DNA from: Buxus sempervirens
Taxonomy: Eukaryota > Streptophyta > Magnoliopsida > Buxales > Buxaceae
Reading direction: 5' to 3'
NCBI GenBank assembly: GCA_947561395.2
Contig: OX387184.1
Span: 26,898,766-26,962,765, forward strand
Length of the DNA: 64,000 bases
Part shown: piece by piece, positions 1 to 11,505 of the stretch
Layout of the letters: each line of letters begins with the position of its first letter
How positions within the stretch are numbered: position 1 is the first letter of the stretch
Made by a program: the position numbers and the translations under genes
The notes under the pieces: model-generated
Database searches by the model: none
Seen by the model: the letters and a program-made list of their open reading frames with translations, nothing else
Told to the model about the DNA's origin: nothing

Positions 1-594
1 TTTGGGTCATGAATTCTCAACCCGATTATAAACGGGTTGGGTTAGGGTTTGACCCCTCAACCCGAAATGACCCGATTACAACCCGTTTATTTTTTTGTGT
101 AATAAAAGTTTGGAATATTATAATAACAATACTTGTGGCTACTCAACCTTTCTTCTTTTAATATAAATAATGACAAAGGATAAAATAAAGAAAGACTTTT
201 TACGTATAAATATTTCAAATTTCTTAGTCTCTACTAATATAAATTGAGGCATTGATGACAAGTAAAGTCTTTTAAGACTTTATTATTATGTTTTAGTTCT
301 TTTCTTCATGTTATTTTAGTTCTATCTTAATGATTGTTGTGTTATTATGCTTGCTAGGTGTCTTTTGATATTAGAATGAATTAAAAAATAGAATTTGCAT
401 AGACTTTGATATTAGAATGGATTAAAATTTTTAATTTTTAGTAGTAATTTAAATTATTTAAACTGGTTGGCGGGTTGAAGCGGGTTAGAGCGGGTTAGGA
501 TATTCCAACCCGTTTATTAAACGGGTAGGTTCGGGTTGAGCCTTGGCTTGTTAACCCCATACATCAACCCGACCCGAACCCATTTCCACCTCTA
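1..594. mobile_element. hAT-like non-autonomous element, right part
   Basis: The first 100 bases and positions 470-594 are dense in the motif AACCCG and its complement, a composition typical of short plant hAT-like elements. The element ends at CCACCTCTA (586-594); its complement, TAGAGGTGG, is a usual hAT-type terminus. The left end lies before the window, so the 8-bp target duplication cannot be checked. The interior (100-470) is AT-rich and has no coding potential. Confidence 0.5.
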
Positions 595-2070
595 CCTGTA
601 TACATGATAAAGACTAAACTCAAAAAACCCTCTCAAAAATTTGGCTTCAAGTAAGATGGCATATAGAGGGTATATGTCATACGTGGAGGAAAATCATTGA
701 AAGCCCATATTTTGCTTGGAGGAAGGATTCTCCCTCAATTAACTTTGCTGATTTCTATTATTAAATTTTCTCAGTTGGTGAAAATATAGGTAGAAGTTTA
801 AATGGAATTTGTCAATTTTTGAATTTTTGATATTTTGTTGAAGAATTGAATTTCATGGACATGGGGTTTTCTTGGTATCTTTTCACTTGCAATATTAAAA
901 GATATAGTATCAAGAACATAAGATTAGATTGAGGTTTATCTAAATGGTTCATGTTGCTTTCCAAAATTCGTTATTTTTCATTACACCATCTTATCTTTTG
1001 TTCATTGTCACTTAATTATTTAACTTTTTTCACTTATTAAATCTTAAAAGATAGGTTCTGGTATGAATAGATGTGTGTTAAGGAACTTGAATGAGAAAAG
1101 ATTATTAGGCACCCAATGGAAGATGAAACATGTCCATTATAAGAAAGTGAAAATTAAAACAATCAACTATAAAATGCACAAGGATTTTACAGAGTCTTAC
1201 TCAACACACAAGTCTTAATAAGAAAAAAACGTACAACAAACACAAGCCATAGTTTAGGTATTTTCGCCTTTATCATAAACTTGGAAAGTGGCGTAATGAT
1301 ATAGTATTCTAATCTAAATCACCTTAAAATAGCATTATCTTATTAAATTCCAAGGTATCGTACACTTGGTTTAATTAAATGCACAAATAGCTTTATTTTC
1401 ACCTTTTATTAAAGCACTTGCATGGATCTATCATCCGAAAAAAATAATAAAGAAGCGAAAAAAACTAAAAACTAATGATAAGTCAATTACGTCTTACATT
1501 TCTATTATACTAAATTTTGGGAATTGATTACTACTACTATTTCTGGTGAAATTATTTACTAAGAATATTTTTGGGAATTACTACAACAACCATGGGGAAC
1601 CCCTTTGTCATATGAAGGTTGAAGAAGTATGATAAGTCTACCATTTCAAGCTTTCTACCCAAAGATTGTGAAATATTGAGATCTCTAATATTGTATGCAA
1701 ATCTTTCAAGCTTTGTAACAATATTGGATTCTTCAACCATATTGACATTTATATGCATACAATCTTACTGCCACAAGATGAATGAAAAAATGGAATACCT
1801 GTAGCCTTGAAATATATAAATTATCAATCATTAATGATTTTTTGATTAGTGATTCTTTCTTCTTTCAATCAATAAGATAAATAATCATTTTTTTGATTAA
1901 TGATTCTATAACTATAAATTATGTAACATGTGTATTCCCAATATGTTGCAATGTAAAAGTTTCAAATAATATTTGGCTTCCAAACTGTCTCCATGTAACA
2001 ACATATGATAGTCTTTATTTTCCTGATATTATTTTCAAAATATCTATTTAATGCCTCAATTTCTTTAATT
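595..2070. other. AT-rich intergenic stretch with no recognisable gene
   Basis: No reading frame longer than about 70 codons with family-like features is visible on either strand. The sequence is low-complexity AT-rich DNA. There is a short inverted pair around 1826-1905 built from TTGATTA and AATCAATAA-type words. It may be the body of the Helitron-like element that ends at 2099, but no convincing left end was found. Confidence 0.4.
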
Positions 2071-2099
2071 GCCCGTGCATCGCATGGGGTTTTTGCTAG
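2071..2099 (+). mobile_element. Helitron-type 3' terminus
   Basis: A stem (CCCGTGC, loop ATC, GCATGGG, with one G-T wobble) at 2072-2088 is followed after a short T-rich spacer by CTAG at 2096-2099 and then a T. A GC-rich hairpin about ten bases before CTRR, with insertion next to T, is the diagnostic 3' end of plant Helitrons. The 5' end is uncertain: a typical start (TCTCTACTAATATAAA) occurs at 228, but it is preceded by G rather than A and lies inside the hAT-like element. Only the 3' end is claimed. Confidence 0.5.
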
Positions 2100-2333
2100 T
2101 GTGTTATTAAGAGGGTACCTGTAATAGTTGATGTTGGTTAAAGTGAAGCACATATATTTTCGTCGTCCTTGATACCATTTTATGAAAAGAAAAAAAAAAA
2201 AAAGTATACCACCACGTTCAACACTTGTGGTAGTATAGAAGTCATTTTTTTCAATAACGTGCATTCCAAATACAATATCATGTTTAGCCAAGACTCATTC
2301 AGTTAGTTTTGTACAATAAGATTAACTTGAGGG

Positions 2334-3863
2334 TGAAGGATTATCATCATTCAGTTAGTTTCCTTACCACAATCAGAGAGTGAAGGATTATCATCATCAA
2401 AAACTAACAGAAAGAAAAAGAAAGGCCGTTTACTGATTGATAAGTGGCAATGAAGGAACCAAAGCTGAAAGCTGTACCTAAGGAGATTAATCTGCCAAAG
2501 CTATCAAGTATTCGCAATCCCTCCTCCTGTCATACTTCTCATGTTTAATTGGGCAACGTGGAATATCAGGGGCCTAAATGACTTGGCCAAGCAAGTGGAA
2601 GTAAAGAGGCTTATTGAGAAATCAAAGCTTAGTTTGATTTGTATAGTAGAAACAAAAGTCAGGGAGATAAACAAGAACTCGGTTTTAGCTACTGTTTGTC
2701 CTTTGTGGAACTTAGTAGATAATTATTCCAAGGCGTTGAAAGGTAGAATTTGGGTGTGCGAGAACCCAGATGAAGTTATGGTACAGCCACTGTTCATAAC
2801 AGACCAGCTTATTCACTGTGCTATCATGGTGCGAAAGTCTCAAATACAATGTATAGCAACTTTTGTGTATGGAGCAAATGACTTGAATCAAAGGAAGGTG
2901 TTGTGGCATGATATGAAAGCACATATCCTAGCATGTGCTTGGGTTATAGCAGGGGATTTCAATTGTGTTAGAAGTTCAGTAGAGAAGGTGGGGGGAAAAC
3001 CAATAAATAGAAAAGCCTCAAAAGACTTCAACTCATTTATCGATGACTATATGCTAGTGGAGCTCAAGCACAAAGGCCTATCACACTCGTGGAGCAATAA
3101 GAACTCAGGTGATAATCTAATCTTTTGTAAGTTAGACCGGGCTCTTGTTAACCATGAATGGTTGCAGGTTTTTCCAATGTCTGAAGCTGATTTCCTCCCT
3201 CCTAATGTATCTGACCATTGTCCAATTCTGATATCTGTCTTGAGTGAGGAGTACAAAGGAATTAAGCCTTTCAAGTTCTTTAATAATTGGACCAATCATG
3301 AAGAGTTCTTGCCACTAGTGGAACAAGCATGGCAGATAAATGTAATGGGGTCCCCAATGTATAGGTTGGTGCAGAAGTTGAAGAATGTTAAAAATAAATT
3401 AAAAGAGTGGAGCCGATTAAAGTTTAAGGATTTGGATGGGCAGGTTCTAGAGGCGAGAGCGGAGTTGAACGAATGTCAAAAGAAGCTATTCAACAATCTT
3501 GGAAATACAGAATTGGCAAATGTGGAGAAGGGTTTATCACAAAACCTTGCAAAGTTGTCTGCTGATTTGGAATCACAATCGAGGCAGAAATCAAGAGTAC
3601 AGTGGCTCAAGGAAGGTGACTCTAATAGTTCATTCTTCCACAAATCACTTATGAGCACAAGGGCAAATAATAGAATACTAAGGGTCTATGGACAGGATGG
3701 CACAAAGATCTCAAAATGAGAAGAATTGAAAGCTATGTTTGAATCATATTACAAATCCTTGCTAGGGGGACAAAGAACTAATTGGAATAGTTCAGAAGGT
3801 GAGGTCTCAAGATATATTTCAAGGAAACTCGATGAACACCAAGGGGGGAACTAACAAAGGAGG
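2334..3863 (+). mobile_element. LINE (L1-type) 5' half, decayed
   Basis: This is the endonuclease part of a plant L1-type LINE. It is preceded at 2323-2333 by AACTTGAGGGT, which recurs directly after the poly(A) tail of the LINE 3' half at 34628-34638, so the two halves probably come from one insertion. A small frame at 2450-2548 ends in TAA overlapping the ORF2 start, as an ORF1 tail would, but it has a stop just upstream and is not claimed as coding. Homology stops at about 3863, just as the reverse transcriptase begins, and switches abruptly to duplication copy A. Confidence 0.8.
2541..3719 (+). pseudogene. LINE ORF2 endonuclease domain, truncated
   Basis: The 392-codon frame starts with WNIRGLND and carries the motifs of an apurinic-type (EEP family) endonuclease in order: the ETK motif near residue 37, GDFNCV near 138, HSWS near 167, LDRAL near 180 and SDHCPI near 205. 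This enzyme nicks target DNA to prime reverse transcription. A linker and a region ending in KEGDSNSSFFH, normally just before the reverse transcriptase, follow. The frame meets TGA at 3717-3719; about 35 further codons continue in frame before another stop near 3852. No reverse transcriptase catalytic motif is present. A full plant ORF2 is roughly 1200-1300 residues, so about a third remains. It cannot mobilise itself. Confidence 0.88.
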
Positions 3864-4204
3864 TGATGGTAACCTAACTCTTAAATTTCAAATATCTACG
3901 TACTGCGTATTCAACCACAGCATTTTCAATAGTACTTGATAGAGGTAGATATGATGCTTCACCAAATGGTTAGATTCCCTACAAGTCATTCAATAATTTT
4001 AAAAAGTTAAATGTATGTTCGCGAACTTAATTTTAACTTAAATACAACCCAAAAAAAAAATGGATTGGTGGGTTGAACATGATCAGATTGCTCCTGAAAT
4101 ATATTTGATATAAGTGACATGTTCATTCTATTTGAAATTTTATTGTTCAATCTAGGAACTAAAGTTAAAGATGGAAGGTTGACTTGAAATTACATAGTAC
4201 TTAC

Positions 4205-5879
4205 AATTTTCATTTGTGATTCAATGTGTTCTTGCACTGTACCAGACGAATTGTTATCTTCCGGCTGCTTTCGCTTTAACCTCTTTCTTTCCTCTTTCTC
4301 CTTGGTGAAGGTTGTAATGGGTGTCCTTTCTGCAATGCTTGGCATCGGGTTGCATTTCAATAATGGTGAGTCATGAATTGGATGAGGATTCTCTGTCCTT
4401 TGCTTCTTTGAATATATATGTACCAGTCATTTCAGCTCCAGAATAAGTTGGGGTGTATTATCATTATTTTTGGATCCTTCCATCACTGAGTCTGAGCAAG
4501 GGGAGTTTGGTGTAGAAGAGACCTCAACTGGGACTTCAAATAGTTGTTGTGGAGACGAAACATCCAGAGACGTAGAATATGAAACTCTAGTACTTGCTTT
4601 GCCTCGTTCATATGTAATAAGCTCTGCCACCATTGCCTTTAACTCAGCAAACTCGTCTTTTAGCTCATGTATCATGAACTTTAATTTGTTCACCTGAAAC
4701 AATCAAGCAAGTAAAATTTGCATTGATGTAACAACCAACACTTATGATGAATAATGACTAAAATTTAATTCCGCTACCTCATCTAGCAGTTCCTTTAAGG
4801 CAACAACCTTGTCATCTGATAGTTCCTTCAAGGCAGCAACCTCGTCTTTTAAATCATCTAATGTTGACTCCAATTTGTCCATCTGAGACAACCAAGAAAG
4901 TAAAATATTCGTTGATATAAGAACCAACACTTGTGATGAATAATGAGTATGCTTACTAGGAAAAAAATAAAAGATTTTATAACAAAATAATATAGCCTAT
5001 CAATTGATTTTACCGGCTCCTGATCATCATAAAGATTTGGCTTTTTCAAGTCTATATCTTTCTCTAGTTTCACCCCTTCAAAGATGTCAGCATCGCACCA
5101 AACAACAATGCGAGGAATTTCTTCATTGAGGAATTTCTTCATTCATATGTATAGTGGCCCCATGCACAGGTACACATTCATAATACAAAATCTGCAATGG
5201 AATAAATATGTTACATGAAAAATTATAAAATACCACATAAATAGAATTTGTGTATTAAAACAATAAATTATACCTGTAAGAACATCAAACAGCCACCAAC
5301 ATATTGTTGTTTGTTTTCCTTCAAGCGACAGATTGAGTCAACAAGCCATTTGAGAACAAACTTTGCCCAACTATAGTCGGAGATTTTGTTCGTATCTTTT
5401 AATGGATTTAAAAACTTAGGTCTAGCCTCCGGCTTAGCTTGAGGGCATAAAAATGAGCCCAATGCAAGTAACACAAAAAGTCTTTTTAAATCATCATCCG
5501 CCCTATCTGTATTTGAAAGTCTTCTCTCTAGGTCTTTTAAATGAATTCTACTTTCCTTATTACAATACATTGACCTTAAAGCACATACCTCACTATCTAC
5601 CTCATTGGTTTCTATGATATTTCCGATAGAAGGCAACCCCAGTATCACCTCAACATCAAGTGGAGATATATTAATACTTCTTCCTCTTACTTTTAGGCAA
5701 CATGTGTAAGGATTAAAGGAATCTAATAACCGCATACAGTTGCCTCTATAAAATTGTTTGATCTTCATATCTAAAAGGCTTCCAAAGCCAATTGCTTTAA
5801 CAGTTAACTTTTGAGCATCGTTCAACTCTCCCATAATCTTGTGCAATCGAACCGGTGTACATCTGCTACGAATATAAGC
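4205..5879 (-). pseudogene. Multi-exon coiled-coil protein pseudogene, copy A
   Basis: Four exons on the minus strand keep GT-AG borders in phase 0: 5274-5879, 5014-5191, 4778-4882 and 4205-4693. The first encodes a conserved globular region (about 200 residues, with FDPxTC-like FNPYTCCLKV and VILGLPS) resembling the N-terminal domain of plant proteins associated with Ulp1-like proteases or transposon-derived mobile domains. I am not certain of the family. Exons 4 and 5 encode heptad-rich coiled coil with 11-residue repeats (DDKVVALKEL), then a Lys/Arg-rich tail. Lesions: the start exon (present in copy B at 38134-38181) has been deleted between two TTTACC repeats near 5950; a 16-bp tandem duplication near 5115 shifts the frame; CGA became TGA near 4430. 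It is dead. The donor at 4204 suggests that more exons once lay where the LINE now abuts. Confidence 0.7.
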
Positions 5880-7344
5880 CTATAGAAAACATGGTTCAAT
5901 ATCAACCTCATGTAAAAAATAATAAAAATATTGTTACAAATATATCTTTTACCCAAAAATAATTAGACAAAATCATCAATAATATGAATAGATTGATGTA
6001 AAAGTATAAACAAAGCTTGTCAGTACTTGTCATGTGTGATGAATGTCATGTAAAGGAATGATATAATAATACTATGATAATAAAAAAGATTACTGAAAAT
6101 AGAGTAACGAAGCCCATTAGTTATTTTGAAGATATCACATAGTAATTACCCTTAATATAACTTGTTAATAGCCTAACATAAAAATAGTTTTTGAATATCT
6201 TATTGGTACCTTGAGGTGCCTTTAAATTAATACATGGTTATCCTACGAGTATCCTACTTATACCCTGTATTATATTTAAAAGAATTTGAAGATACCCTTT
6301 ATACATAAATGTATATGCCATATTGATACTCTGTGGTACCATCCAATTAATACATGGGTACCCCATTTGTAATCTATTGTTAACTTGAAGTTATACCTTC
6401 TAATGAAATAGAATATTTATATAACATTAGTACCCTATGGTACCATGGATATCCATGTATTAATCTGAAGATACCTTATCTTATAATGAACATTAATAAA
6501 TTTGATACCCAATCAAGTATTTTAGGCTAAATGAGAAAGATGTCTGGAATAGAGAACTATCTGCGAAAGCCAGAGGACCAAACCCCAGACAACCAAAGGG
6601 CTTAATCTTTGAGGGGACCATATAACTTCTTGGCTCCTTCAGAAAAAACCATGCAGCACCAGCAGGCAATTATAAGAAGGTCCAAATATTTATGGCAATA
6701 ATAAGAAGGCCCAAATATTTCTAATGATCACTGTGAATGAATAGATAACGTAAGGATCCAAAAACAGCTTTATGCATCCATCTCATATTGGCTTCTTGTG
6801 CTACCATCCAATTAACACATAGGACCCCATTCATAGGTTCCTTGTGAATATATGGATGAGTGCCTTCAAAATAACTCTTAGGTACCCCATTGGTATCCTA
6901 GGTTACTTAGCTTCAAAATTCATGGTTACCCTATTATTAGTTAGTTAACTTCTTAGCAGTTTAAGAATATACCAAGGTACCATGTATTATCCTCAAAATT
7001 ATTGTTAGATACCATGTGGATTTTAGGGTTACCTTGTGAAAGCATTATAACTAAATTTTTATGTCTTATATGAGTGTAAAATATTTTTAAGCAATAAAAG
7101 ATTTCAAAAAGTGTGAGAAATATTTAGGAGTCCAAGACAAGATATCGATGGAGAGAAGGGAAAAAAACAAGGAAAGGAGATATAGGTAGAGGAAGATATT
7201 CTTCCCAAAAAAAAAAAAAGTAGATATCTTACCAAGGAGGAGCTTTTCTCTTCTGTAATAGCCGTCCCTTAATCGTTGGGACACAAAATACAGTGAATAA
7301 AAGAAGTTGCTTTCTTCGTTGAAAGGAGTTTTGGACGAGTTTTA
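5880..7344. repeat. Degenerate GGTACC-rich repeats, copy A
   Basis: From about 6160 to 7050 phrases such as TGGTACCATCCAATTAA and ACATGGGTACCCCATT recur in loosely spaced, diverged form. No coding frame is present. The same array, with an extra insertion, occupies 38390-41120 in copy B. A short relative at 34770-34833 continues into copy B from the left, which suggests that copy B keeps the original left border. Confidence 0.6.
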
Positions 7345-8190
7345 AACAAAGAGTTTTGGACTTTGTTAAGGTTGGTTGGCTTTTGGTGATGTGGCATTAT
7401 TTTGTTGTCCAGATATTTACTGAGAATCTTTTTGAAATTCGTAGGTTGTTTGATAAGATAGTTGTTAAACTGTTTTTGTCTTATCTCTTTAGAGATGGGG
7501 ATTAACATGGTTAGCCTTATCTCTTTAAAGTATGAGTTAATTCTTATCTCTAAGCTAACAGAGATTTAAATTAATTCTGTTTTTCTCAGATAGGATCAGT
7601 ATCTCTTTGATCTGTAAAAGATTATTAAATTAAGACATTATCTTTGAGAGATAAGAAAATTTGAATCTGGAAAATATCTTATCTGTTCCTTATCTGTTGT
7701 AACAGTGTTACAACAGTTAACAAATTTGTTGAGTGTTTCTCAGGATAAAAATGAATGTGAGTTTGATAATTGGTTAACTCTCTTGGATGTTCAAGAACAG
7801 ATTGATAAGGATTATTTTATCATTCTTCAGGAGAAGAATTTGAGGTCTTCGGGAGAAGACAAAATGCATATTGAAGGGAGTTCAAGTATGCATGCATAAG
7901 TCGAGGGGGAGCCTTGCTGCACTCTGTAGATTGAAGGGAATTCAATCTATTTTAAAGTTGAGGGGAGCTCGCTGAACAAGACTCTAAAGAAGATTCAATA
8001 CCTTGGCGACAAATTCAAGAGGGATTCTTTTAATTGTGTAAGACCTTATTGGTGGTTGTAATCGTTTTGATCTTTAGTGAATTGTTCATCATCTGGACGT
8101 GGTCCCGAGGAGTAGGTTAATACCGAACCTCGTTAAAAATCTCCTTGTGTTCATACTGATTTATCACTAACAGATCTAATAGACTGCATT
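7345..8190 (+). mobile_element. LTR-retrotransposon fragment specific to copy A
   Basis: These roughly 850 bases are missing from copy B, where the flanks join around 41480. Near the end, a stretch with the words CCGAACCTCGTTAAAAA resembles the R-U5 part of Ty1/copia LTRs. GTCGAGGGGGAG at 7901-7912 looks like a polypurine tract. A 64-codon frame at 7705-7899 just upstream could be the tail of a polyprotein, but I do not recognise it. Exact borders and a target duplication could not be resolved. Confidence 0.45.
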
Positions 8191-8633
8191 TTAAAGGAGT
8201 TGTTTTCCTCATTGAAGGAAAGTTGCTAAATATATTTAATTATTTATCCCCATAACGTGGAGTATTGAGAACCCTTGGATTGTACCTCACAGGGGACACA
8301 GAGATCCCTCCTCACACAGAACCCAAGGCCAGGTTTGTTTATGGACGTCTGTGACAGAGAGTAACAGAACATCTTTCAAACATGCAAGGTATCAATTCAA
8401 TTATCCGTTTGAACCAAAGAAAATCAAGCTAACTTCTCATGGGAAGTCTTACAAGACTATGAATTTAGAGAAATAATTATTAAAGAAAAATCTGCAACAA
8501 ATAAATTCACTTGCATTGGACCCAACACAAGTATTCCTCTTTTACTGTAAAACTGATGGGATGTAACTTCTTGATCAGTCTATTCATGATCGACTCATCA
8601 TATGACATGCAATGGAGATTAAATAGAAAACAA
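8191..8633. other. Non-coding flank shared by both duplication copies
   Basis: The sequence is AT-rich, without a credible gene, and collinear with 41486-41945. In copy B, 28 bases (AACCCAAGGCCAGG and following) are tandemly doubled at about 41609-41663. Confidence 0.5.
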
Positions 8634-8641
8634 TCTATAGT

Positions 8642-9139
8642 TAGGGTTGCTTATCGGACCGAGCCGATACGACCCAGCACGCTTAAAGCGTGCCCGTGCC
8701 CGGTCCGCTAGTGGGCATGACACGATAGCCCAGCAAGCCATGGCCCACGATGCACGCGGGCGGCACGCCTTGCTTTAAGCATGCCATACAGTGTCAGTCC
8801 GTGTGCTAGCTCGTGGGCTTGCGTTAAAAAGAATAAGGTTTTTTTTACAATTTTGAGGAAAATTGTATCCAAATATATGTAAAAAATGTGTGTGAATAAT
8901 AAATATATATTTTTAGAATTTTTTGTGTTATTTATTTATTTTTCCTTTTTTCTATTATTTTGACTTTTTTTAAAGCATTTATTATGTGGCACATGGGTGG
9001 CCCGTTGGCACGGCATGACCCAGCCCTAACCGTGCCACGGGCTGGTTCGTGCTTGGGTTTTCGGTGATGAGTCAAGCGCGGGCTAATCGTGCCCGTGCCT
9101 AGTCCGTGCCGTGTCGGGTCAATCCGTTAAGCAATCCTA
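8642..9139. mobile_element. hAT-like MITE, copy A
   Basis: Inverted ends TAGGGTTGCTTA and TTAAGCAATCCTA are flanked by an 8-bp duplication with one mismatch: TCTATAGT at 8634-8641 and TCTATAAT at 9140-9147. The 498-bp interior is GC-rich at both ends (CGTGCCCGTGCC-like words) and AT-rich in the middle, without coding capacity. The same insertion is in copy B at 41954-42563, so it predates the duplication. Confidence 0.85.
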
Positions 9140-9157
9140 TCTATAATTACCTATGAT

Positions 9158-9243
9158 TTTGCTCTAATGTGGCCGTGAGAAGCTCCTCGATGTGAGAGTA
9201 TTTGCTCTAATGTGGCCGTGAGAGGCTCCTTGATGTGAGAGTA
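9158..9243. repeat. Tandem duplication of 43 bp, copy A only
   Basis: Two adjacent 43-bp units (9158-9200 and 9201-9243) beginning TTTGCTCTAATGTGGCC differ at a few bases. Copy B has a single unit at about 42580-42625, so the second unit arose after the segmental duplication, or copy B lost it. Confidence 0.85.
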
Positions 9244-9332
9244 TTGAACCACCCAGTCCTCTCTCACTACCATGTCCAAGAGACTCTCCGTATTTCCCTG
9301 CAATGATTTATCCAGCGCTCCACAATCTCTTA

Positions 9333-9693
9333 AGGGAAATTGGTTTTTAGTGATGTTTTTTCAACATAAGTCAGTTTTAGTTGGTCAATTCTTGGTAATT
9401 GGCTTTTAGTAATACTTTTTAATATAATTAAGAATTGGTGTTATTTTACTATTCATTAAAAGTATTTTCCGAAAATGCCTTCAAAAGACTTTTAAAAACT
9501 GTTCATTCATTTTGTTACGAGTACAGTTTGTAAGTTTTTTGAGGGCATTTTCAGAAAAAAAAATTTTGTTGAATAGTAAAATGATACCGATTCTTAATTA
9601 TATCAAAAAAGTACCACTAAAAATTAATTATCAAGAATTGACTGACAGAATCTAAATTATTTTGAAAAAACATCACTAAAACCAATTTTCTCC
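9333..9693. mobile_element. MITE with inverted ends inserted at TA, copy A only
   Basis: The left end AGGGAAATTGGTTTTTAGTG and the right end (complement GGAGAAAATTGGTTTTAGTG) form inverted repeats of about 30 bp with a few mismatches. The element is flanked by TA at 9331-9332 and 9694-9695, as expected for Tc1/mariner-type MITEs. It has no coding capacity. At the matching position copy B has only four bases, ATCC, between TA dinucleotides (42712-42719), which may be an excision footprint. A related end lies inside CACTA-1 near 18059-18120. Confidence 0.65.
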
Positions 9694-9809
9694 TATTTCG
9701 TTATCAACTTTACTTTTCTCCTCAACCCTCCCTCCTAAACACCCTCCTAAAATCCTCCCGGGTTGACTGACCACAGAGCCCACTAAGTCAAGCAATTTTC
9801 TCCTCCAAT

Positions 9810-10128
9810 TACGGATGACAACGGGTGGGTAATAGGGCAGGACGGGTCTGCTCCAGTTGGTGTATAAAATGAAAAAAAAAATTGCATTTTTAAAATAGTA
9901 TATATACATTAATAACATATTCATTAATAAAAAATATATTTTTATATATAATATGCATAAAAATAATATTTAAAACATATTAAAAATAATATTTTAAGAT
10001 ATGAAGGTCAGTTCAGAGCAGACTTGGTTAAACCTGAACCTGCTCCCAACCCGGTTACAGGCATATCAAAACTTAACCATTAGGGGCAAGGCAAGTTACA
10101 CATTTAACCTACTCCATTGCCATCCCTA
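9810..10128. mobile_element. hAT-like MITE, copy A
   Basis: The 319-bp element has ends TACGGATGACAA and TTGCCATCCCTA and a perfect 8-bp target duplication CCTCCAAT at 9802-9809 and 10129-10136. The interior is AT-rich with AACCCG-type words near the ends. The same element with better preserved ends is at 42834-43152 in copy B. Confidence 0.88.
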
Positions 10129-10228
10129 CCTCCAATCATTCTCCGAATCTCCTTTTTTTTTTTTTTTTTTTGGAACTCTCCTCTTTTAGAGATGACAATC
10201 CTCCCAATCAAATTCTCTCTTTCTTTAA

Positions 10229-10262
10229 GAGAGAGAGATATATATATATATATATATATATT
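10229..10262. repeat. GA/TA compound microsatellite
   Basis: A short (GA)n run is followed by (TA)n. In copy B (43241-43302) both parts are longer. It is a simple length polymorphism between the duplication copies. Confidence 0.9.
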
Positions 10263-10739
10263 ATTCATTTTTTTGTTCTATAGTCAATCTTCATTTTTTT
10301 TAATTTTGTATTTTATTATTTTAATTTGGGTTAACTTGGAGTATGTCGCCATGTCATCTATGACATATGGCACCTTGTGATGCCACATGACATTTCATGC
10401 ATGGGACTTGTGTCACCAATGAACACCAACGCATGGCACTAAAGCCACAGGCTACATGTCACATTAAATTGTGGCATGTGGCACGCTGTTTGTGCCACTT
10501 GGGCACTCTCAATAGCTGACATGAGTCTATTTTAAAATTTTAGGCCAATTTTAGAATCCGAACTAAACCTAAGGAGGCATTTGGTGGGTATTATAGAATC
10601 TGGATTCTAGTAGAATCCGATTCCATAATCCGAAAGGTGTGTTTGGTTGGGCTGTCCATAATCCAAAAAGTCCTCCTGAGTTAAGTCTAATTGACAGCCT
10701 TCTAGATAAGATTACTAGCGTACCCTTAGAACAATTCTA

Positions 10740-11115
10740 TCCCTCTAGTTGCCTATAAATAAAAGCCTATGCCTCATTACAAAGGGCTCGAAATTTTGAA
10801 GAGGAGAAACTATGGAGGATTGAAGGCTCACTTGTGCTCTTGTGTATGCTTGCATTTGCTTGAAGAAGGATGTCATCTACAAGCGTACCTTCCTTTATAG
10901 TTCTGTAATATTCTTTGATTATTTTCAATTTCTTCCTCTAGCTCTATTTTCTTAAGCTAAAATTTGTTCGTGTTTTGTAAACCTACTACCTTAATCTAAA
11001 TACCTTAAGTATTTTCTCTAGTTATAAAACATGAAGATGGGAGTTAGGAGAAAGGATCAAAGAATGGCACTTAGATATAAATCCTATTTAGTTGTAAATT
11101 ATACTATTTTGCAAT
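10740..11115 (+). mobile_element. LTR fragment (R-U5-like region), copy A
   Basis: A TATA-like CCTATAAATAAAAG at about 10752 is followed by a leader-like stretch. Its words, ACCTTAAGTATTTTCTCTAG and ATAAAACATGAAGATGGGAG, match the solo LTR at 32059-33886 (around 32685-32730) with moderate divergence. I infer an old LTR piece of the same gypsy-type lineage. It is shared with copy B at 46035-46440 and so predates the duplication. Confidence 0.55.
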
Positions 11116-11117
11116 TG

Positions 11118-11505
11118 TGTACTTGCATGTTGTTTTCTTCAAATTGGGAAGGCAATGGGTGCTTTGGGCCAATTCAATAACTTCATACCCACAAATTATA
11201 ACTTATATCTTTGATTTTTAATTTTAGGCCAATTTTCGAACTAGTTAGTTTGGCTAAATCTAAGAATTTGATGAGTTTTTTCTTCATAATCAGTTCGATC
11301 AATTATTGGTGCCTTATTTCTAGGTTCCTCGGCCAATTTTTAGGGTGGATTAATTTCTTGACATATTCTGCCAAGTTTCGAAACTTGTCAGAGACTGCAA
11401 GGAACCAGCACTTCTTAACCGTCGAGTCATGGACAACCTGCCAACTAAGCTTCAGTTTTGCTGATTTGGAACTCCTTAACCAAGTGTTCTAGTATAATTA
11501 AAATG
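11118..11505. repeat. Module present three times in the window
   Basis: This AT-rich stretch recurs at 46440-46890 and 51165-51615. Copy A lacks about 85 bases found in both copy B versions (AGAGTCTTTCCTATATT and following), apparently by deletion near 11189. The two copy B versions share the variant GAATTTGAGCAG where copy A has GAATTTGATGAG, so they are closer to each other. A 93-codon frame (11211-11492) is not conserved as protein, and I see no function. Confidence 0.75.

Noticed and set aside
228..243. TCTCTACTAATATAAA as the 5' end of the Helitron ending at 2099
   Set aside because: It resembles a Helitron start, but it follows G rather than A and lies inside the hAT-like element whose right end is at 594, so the nesting does not work.
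4470..4697. A plus-strand 75-codon frame opposite the coiled-coil exon
   Set aside because: It is the antisense shadow of a minus-strand exon with clear heptad coding and splice sites.
10229..10262. GA/TA repeat as a promoter element
   Set aside because: It is a simple microsatellite differing in length between the duplication copies, with no gene next to it.
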